Shown here: positions 60,033 to 64,000 of the stretch, in pieces
How the letters are laid out: each line of letters opens with the position of its first letter
Numbering within the stretch: the stretch's first letter is position 1
NCBI RefSeq assembly: GCF_001598055.1
Contig: NZ_CP014844.1
Coordinates: 3,809,642 to 3,873,641 of the forward strand
Source: Cupriavidus nantongensis
Lineage (GTDB): Bacteria; Pseudomonadota; Gammaproteobacteria; Burkholderiales; Burkholderiaceae
Direction: 5' to 3'
DNA length: 64,000 bases
Translations under genes and position numbers: made by a program
The notes under the pieces: model-generated
The model's database searches: none
Seen by the model: the letters and a program-made list of their open reading frames with translations, nothing else
Told to the model about the DNA's origin: nothing

Positions 60033-62131
60033 TGCTGTCGGTTTATGTAACCGATGGGACGCGGACGGACTACACGATTGACTGGCCCTACCTGGAACGG
60101 TCAAACATCGTGGTCACTGCGAACGAAGCGCCTCGTGCGTTCACGTTCGTGGATGACCACACCGTCCGCGTCGTCACCATCTTTGGCGAGCCCCTGCCGG
60201 CTGGTCAAACTCTCAAGATCATGCGGGTTACCCCGGACCTCGTGGACTACGCGAAGTTCGTGGACGCCGCAAACCTGACTGCCGATGACCTGAACCGCGC
60301 CCGCCTCCAATGCCTGTTCCTGATCCAGGAGCGGAGCGGAGGCATCACCGGCTCCATCGGGACGGTCATCCAACTGATCCAGAACGAGATCGAGACGGTC
60401 TCGGGCGCCCTGGATTCCATTGCGCAGTCCCAAGCAATTCTCACGTCCGGGCTTCAGACCCTGGACGATCTCTCATCGCAGATCGAGGTCATCGGCAACG
60501 AGGCCGACGCGCTGCACCAACAGATTCTCAAGGAGATCGAGGACCGCGACGCGGCCACGACCGTCCTGGCACAGCGCCTGGATAAGGTCGAGATCGACAG
60601 CCAGAACCTGCGGGCGTCGGTGACGTCGGAGGTCAACCTGCTGAAGTCGGAGACCGCCGCCCTCGCCTCCAAGACGGACACCATCCAGGCATCCCTGGAC
60701 CGCCTGGAGCCCGGTGACGAGGAAGACGACAAGATCGCCGCCTCGATCATCAATACCGCCGTGACGTCGGTGAAGCAAGACTCGGCGCTGGCGAAGCGTG
60801 TCGAGACGCTCCAGGCGACGATCAATGAGGACATCACCGCGCAGATTCAGACGGAGCAGACGGCTCGCGTGAGTGCCGACGAGGCGCTGGCGCAGCAGAT
60901 CACCTCCCTCCAGTCCCAGATCGGTGAGGACCTCGCCCAGGTCATTGAGGACATGCAGACGTCCATCACCGCCGTAGACGGCAAGGTGACCGGGTTGAAT
61001 GCGCAGTACACCCTCAAGGCCCAGGTGCAGCGTGCCGACGGCAAGGCTGTCATGGCGGCCATCGGACTCGCCGCGACGTCCAACGACGACATGAGCGGCT
61101 CCGAGATCGTGATGATGGCGAACCGCCTCGTCTTCGCGGACCCGGCGTCTGTCGATGGCCCGCTCAAGCCGCTCTTCACGGCGGGCAACGTGGACGGCTC
61201 ACCGACCTTCATCATCCCGGCGAACGTCATGGGGGACCGTACGTACCCTGGCCGTCTCCTGGTGGACGGGTCGGTCGAGGCTCGCAGCATCAAGGCCAAC
61301 GAGATCACCGGCGACAAGATCAAGGCCGGCACCCTGACGGCCCGCGAGGTCAATGTGAACTTCGGGGGCAACATCGTCCCGAACGCGTCGATGGTGGACG
61401 TGAACGGGGGTCTCCCGAACGGATGGGGCACGTGGAACGGAATCCCAGGGGCCTCAGTCTCGTTTGGGGACAGTGACGGCGGTGGCGTGTCCGTCTGGTT
61501 TCCCAACGGGACCAAGGGCCTCTTCATCCGGCAACTAGGACCCACGGGGAACATTGGTGCGCAGCAATACGCCCTGTTCTCAAGCACGGTCTTCTCTGTA
61601 CAGGAGGGCACCGACTACGAGTACTCAGTCTACTCGGGCGCTCACCGCTGCACGGCCCTGGTGATGCTTGAGTACTTCACGGCGGCGGGGGCGTCCCTGG
61701 CAATCTCCCCGCTCGACAAGGTGGCCTATCCAGACCTGTTCAATCCGGCTCAGTTCGGTGGCGGGCAGAACATGGCCCTGTTCAAGAGGATCGGGGGGAT
61801 TCACCGCGCCCCCGCCGGAGCGTGCTCCGCGCGGCTACATGTCGGGAAGTACGACACCTACGCAGGCAACGCCGACAGTTGGGGATTCTTCATGAAGCCC
61901 ATGGTGGCCGAGGCCAGCCCAGGGCAGACCCGCCTGACGCCGTACAAGGAAAGCGGGCTCGGCACGAAGATCACCCCCGGCGGCATCACGACCCCAAGCC
62001 TCTCGGCGCTGAGCGCGAACATCGGGCTGCTGCGCACGGCGACGTCCGGGCAACGCTCCGAGCTCGACTCCAACTCCTACCGCGTCTACGACGGAAACAA
62101 CGTCATGCGCGTCCGCCTGGGAATCTGGTGA
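60032..62131 (+). CDS. Tail fibre protein with T7-fibre N-terminus and DUF1983-like middle
   Basis: A 699-residue fibre starting on a TGATG overlap. Residues 1-120 match the T7 gp17 N-terminal attachment domain (YVTDGTRTDYTIDWPYLERSNIVV, LPAGQTLKIMRVTP). Residues about 120-320 are heptad-like coiled coil. About 330-450 (ADGKAVMAAIGLA, then DGSVEARSIKANEITGDKIKAGTLTAREV) resembles the DUF1983 domain of lambda J-type proteins. The rest is a beta-rich carbohydrate-binding-like part. The mosaic suggests domain exchange. Confidence 0.85.
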   Translation: MLSVYVTDGTRTDYTIDWPYLERSNIVVTANEAPRAFTFVDDHTVRVVTIFGEPLPAGQTLKIMRVTPDLVDYAKFVDAANLTADDLNRARLQCLFLIQERSGGITGSIGTVIQLIQNEIETVSGALDSIAQSQAILTSGLQTLDDLSSQIEVIGNEADALHQQILKEIEDRDAATTVLAQRLDKVEIDSQNLRASVTSEVNLLKSETAALASKTDTIQASLDRLEPGDEEDDKIAASIINTAVTSVKQDSALAKRVETLQATINEDITAQIQTEQTARVSADEALAQQITSLQSQIGEDLAQVIEDMQTSITAVDGKVTGLNAQYTLKAQVQRADGKAVMAAIGLAATSNDDMSGSEIVMMANRLVFADPASVDGPLKPLFTAGNVDGSPTFIIPANVMGDRTYPGRLLVDGSVEARSIKANEITGDKIKAGTLTAREVNVNFGGNIVPNASMVDVNGGLPNGWGTWNGIPGASVSFGDSDGGGVSVWFPNGTKGLFIRQLGPTGNIGAQQYALFSSTVFSVQEGTDYEYSVYSGAHRCTALVMLEYFTAAGASLAISPLDKVAYPDLFNPAQFGGGQNMALFKRIGGIHRAPAGACSARLHVGKYDTYAGNADSWGFFMKPMVAEASPGQTRLTPYKESGLGTKITPGGITTPSLSALSANIGLLRTATSGQRSELDSNSYRVYDGNNVMRVRLGIW

Positions 62132-62445
62132 TGCCGGCGGGTCTTCAAGTGTTTGACCAGAACGGCGCACTGGTTCTCGACATAGGTCACCGGCTGGCCC
62201 GGATCACGGGGATGTTCTACACCGGCAAGAACACGGGGTACTACGACATCCCTGGGACGAACACAGGCGACCCGTGGTTTGCCGCAGTGGCAACGAACCG
62301 TCCAGCGGAACCCGTCGGGGAGGCGTCGTTCTCGCTCTCTGGGAACCGACTCTTCTGGTCGTTCCCGCTGCCTGACGGCGTTCCAGACAGCACGGGGCTC
62401 TACTACAACAACATCAACTACATGGTCTTCACAGGAGTTCGATGA
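62131..62445 (+). CDS. Small tail-associated protein, 104 aa
   Basis: A 104-residue beta-rich protein (MPAGLQVFDQNGALVLDIGHRLARITG...) coupled by TGATG to the fibre gene. Small proteins of this form (G-L-Q-V-F-x-x-x-G start) are often seen next to tail fibre genes in phages of Gram-negative hosts. Possibly a distal fibre or receptor-binding part. Confidence 0.65.
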   Translation: MPAGLQVFDQNGALVLDIGHRLARITGMFYTGKNTGYYDIPGTNTGDPWFAAVATNRPAEPVGEASFSLSGNRLFWSFPLPDGVPDSTGLYYNNINYMVFTGVR

Positions 62446-63128
62446 CCGCAGGACTTACCGTGTGGAACACATGGGGCACTGTGCAAGTCGATGACACCTG
62501 GGCGAATCTCTCGCTCCGGTACAAGGTCCAGGTCAACACGACCGTCACGGGCGTCAATGGATCACGGGGATACGAAGGGACGCTCACGCTGCCCTGCGAC
62601 ACCCCGCTGCTATTCATGAAGCCCACGGCGTCGGCGTGCATCAAGGCTTGCCAGAACAACGGCAACGGAACGTGGACCTGGACTTTCGGGACGCTGGACC
62701 CGGCGACCATCACTACCTACGTGTTCGACAAGCCCGTCTGGCTCGCACAGTCATTCGGGCTGGAAATCTACGACGCCAATGGCAACAAGACGTTCGGGGA
62801 CCAACACAAGCCCCTGAGGGTGGCCGGAGTCGTCCAGCCGGGCGCCGCGTCGGTCCAGCCTATCAACTTCTACGAGACTCCCTGGATTTACGCGGGTCTC
62901 CCTGCTGGCTCATACGCCGTCTGCGCGTCCAACCCAGGCTCCGGGGAGCAACTCGCGTACGACAACGCTGAGGCCCAATTCTCTCAGGCGCTCTATGCGG
63001 GGATACGTGATCGGCAGGATGGGTGCCAGATGGCCTACGTGCCGGTCGCCTCGATTCCAGGGGACGCCTCTCCGGGCTCCTTCGTCCCTCCCCAATTCAT
63101 CATCATCGCAGACGTCATGGGTCTGTAA
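62442..63128 (+). CDS. Tail-associated protein, 228 aa
   Basis: A 228-residue beta-rich protein starting on an ATGA overlap. It begins MTAGLTVWNTWGTVQVDDTW, similar in style to the start of the preceding 104-residue protein, and has an aromatic, glycine-rich body. Likely a tail-tip or receptor-binding subunit; no known family recognised. Confidence 0.65.
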   Translation: MTAGLTVWNTWGTVQVDDTWANLSLRYKVQVNTTVTGVNGSRGYEGTLTLPCDTPLLFMKPTASACIKACQNNGNGTWTWTFGTLDPATITTYVFDKPVWLAQSFGLEIYDANGNKTFGDQHKPLRVAGVVQPGAASVQPINFYETPWIYAGLPAGSYAVCASNPGSGEQLAYDNAEAQFSQALYAGIRDRQDGCQMAYVPVASIPGDASPGSFVPPQFIIIADVMGL

Positions 63129-63137
63129 AGGAGATCA

Positions 63138-64000
63138 ATGGCATGGTATGCAGCGGGTACTGTCGCGCTCACGAACGGTGACACGACGGTAACCGGGACC
63201 GGCACTTCCTTCATCGTGAAGGCCAAGGCCGGCGACATGTTTGTCCCCGAGGACGGCTCGAACGCCTTCTACGAGATCGGGTCCATCACGTCCTCGACTC
63301 AGTTCGTCCTCAAGCGGCCCTACCGGGGCACCACGGCCCAGGGCGTCGGATACGCAATCGTGCCGACGCAGAGTTTCCTGAAGGAGCTCGCCGCCCAGGT
63401 CACCGACCTCATCACGCTGTACTCGGAGGTTCCGCAAGACGCTGCGGACGCCGCCGCCTCGGCCCTGGCCGCGCAAGGTTACCGCGATGAGTCCCTGGCA
63501 GCAAAGACCGCCGCGGAGTCCGCCCGTGACTCTGCCACGGCCTCGAAGACCGCTGCGGCTACCTCGGCAACGGACGCCGCGAGCTCGGCTTCAGCCGCTG
63601 CGACGTCCGCGTCGTCGGCTTCCACTGACGCAGCCACGGCGACCTCGAAGGCGTCGGCGGCCTCAACGTCGGCCACGAACGCGGCCACGTCGGCAACCAA
63701 TGCAGCGGGCTCGGCCACTGCCGCGAACACGAGCAAGACGAACGCGGCGACGTCCGCCACGAACGCAAGCAACAGCGCGACGGCTGCGGCAACATCCGCG
63801 ACGAACGCCTCCAACTCGGCCACGAGCGCCGCAAGCGCGAAGACCGCTGCTGAGACGGCACGGGATGCGGCTGCGGCCTCGGCCACTGCGGCGGCCACGT
63901 CCGAGACGAATGCAGCAAGCTCGGCTACGAGCGCATCGAGCGCCAAGACCGCCGCAGAGACGGCGCGGGACGCTGCTGTGGTCGCCCGGAACGAGGCGGA
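63138..64000 (+). CDS. Tail fibre protein with Ala/Ser/Thr-rich stalk (partial, cut by right edge)
   Basis: At least 287 residues, open at the window edge. The first 100 residues form a compact domain (MAWYAAGTVALTNGDTTVTGTG, FVLKRPYRGTTAQGVGYAIVP) that resembles virion-attachment domains of tail fibres. From about residue 105 there is a long Ala/Ser/Thr repeat (ATSATNAA, SAKTAAETARDAA and variants), likely a trimeric coiled stalk. AAAGGAG precedes the ATG. The receptor-binding end lies beyond the window. Confidence 0.85.
   Translation, partial: MAWYAAGTVALTNGDTTVTGTGTSFIVKAKAGDMFVPEDGSNAFYEIGSITSSTQFVLKRPYRGTTAQGVGYAIVPTQSFLKELAAQVTDLITLYSEVPQDAADAAASALAAQGYRDESLAAKTAAESARDSATASKTAAATSATDAASSASAAATSASSASTDAATATSKASAASTSATNAATSATNAAGSATAANTSKTNAATSATNASNSATAAATSATNASNSATSAASAKTAAETARDAAAASATAAATSETNAASSATSASSAKTAAETARDAAVVARNEA
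63450..64000 (+). repeat. Degenerate repeats encoding the fibre stalk
   Basis: Short imperfect repeats of GCG/GCC/TCG/ACG codons encode the Ala/Ser/Thr stalk. The unit SAKTAAETARDAA recurs at about 63,834-63,872 and 63,948-63,980. Such regions vary in length by recombination. Confidence 0.7.

Larger units (their letters stand above)
29631..64000 (+). mobile_element. T7-like (Autographiviridae-type) prophage, left 34 kb
   Basis: The region begins at the tRNA-Lys attachment site and continues past the right edge. Nearly all genes are on the plus strand with ATGA or TGATG overlaps, in T7 order: RNA polymerase, SSB, resolvase, primase-helicase, DNA polymerase, exonuclease, portal, scaffold, capsid, tail tube A and B, internal virion proteins, tail fibres. 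All key genes appear intact. Integrase, repressor, terminase, holin and early promoter are not seen and should lie to the right. Confidence 0.93.

Noticed and set aside
63430..64000. CRISPR-like or tandem-repeat array at the right edge
   Set aside because: Repeats are short, imperfect and in frame, and encode an Ala/Ser/Thr fibre stalk; there are no regular spacers.

Overview
The window is GC-rich betaproteobacterial DNA, most likely a Cupriavidus (or close Ralstonia) chromosome. The call rests on gene content and arrangement: a kynBUA operon with a divergent Lrp-type regulator, gcdH facing an IclR gene, a NicX-type cluster and a DUF883/YqjE pair. It has two parts. Positions 1 to about 29,630 are ordinary host chromosome. 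Positions 29,631 to the right edge are the left 34 kb of an apparently intact prophage related to T7 (Autographiviridae-like); its right end lies outside the window.

Host part, left to right: an acyl-CoA ligase cut by the left edge; a CnoX-type thioredoxin/TPR protein; small housekeeping genes (cupin, hemerythrin, P-loop kinase, tcdA, a large AsmA protein, an MFS transporter, pdxH, a cyclopropane fatty acid synthase, a DUF72 protein, msrA). Then comes a divergent catabolic cluster: a NicX-like ring-cleavage dioxygenase, an alpha/beta hydrolase, an acyl-CoA-dehydrogenase-fold flavoprotein and an acyl-CoA ligase on the minus strand, facing a flavin reductase and a MarR regulator. Next are the kynurenine genes (kynR, kynB-kynU-kynA), an IclR regulator divergent from gcdH, an inner-membrane trio (DUF883, YqjE, unknown) and a PAS-GGDEF-EAL signalling protein.

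Prophage part: the left junction is a 45-bp 3' fragment of a tRNA-Lys(UUU) gene. Only 44 bp later the phage RNA polymerase begins. It is encoded as two separate genes: an N-terminal-domain protein (297 aa) and a catalytic protein (567 aa) carrying all core catalytic residues. Two small genes lie between them. A nearly identical 25-bp sequence straddles the stop codon of each half. Then follow a protein with three internal repeats, a terminator, a gp2.5-like SSB, a RusA resolvase, a block of small unknown genes including a probable 2OG-Fe(II) oxygenase, primase-helicase, a small HNH-like nuclease, DNA polymerase, a gp6-like exonuclease, a dNMP kinase, nested spanin genes, portal, scaffold, capsid, terminator, tail tube A and B, internal virion proteins with two separate cell-wall hydrolases, and a tail-fibre module that runs off the right edge.

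Interpretation: the phage follows T7 order (polymerase, replication, head, tail, ejection proteins, fibres). No integrase, repressor, terminase or obvious early promoter is visible, so these should lie beyond position 64,000. Because the attachment site sits directly upstream of the polymerase genes, integration would separate them from whatever early promoter precedes them on circular phage DNA. Together with the split polymerase, this is the most unusual part of the window.
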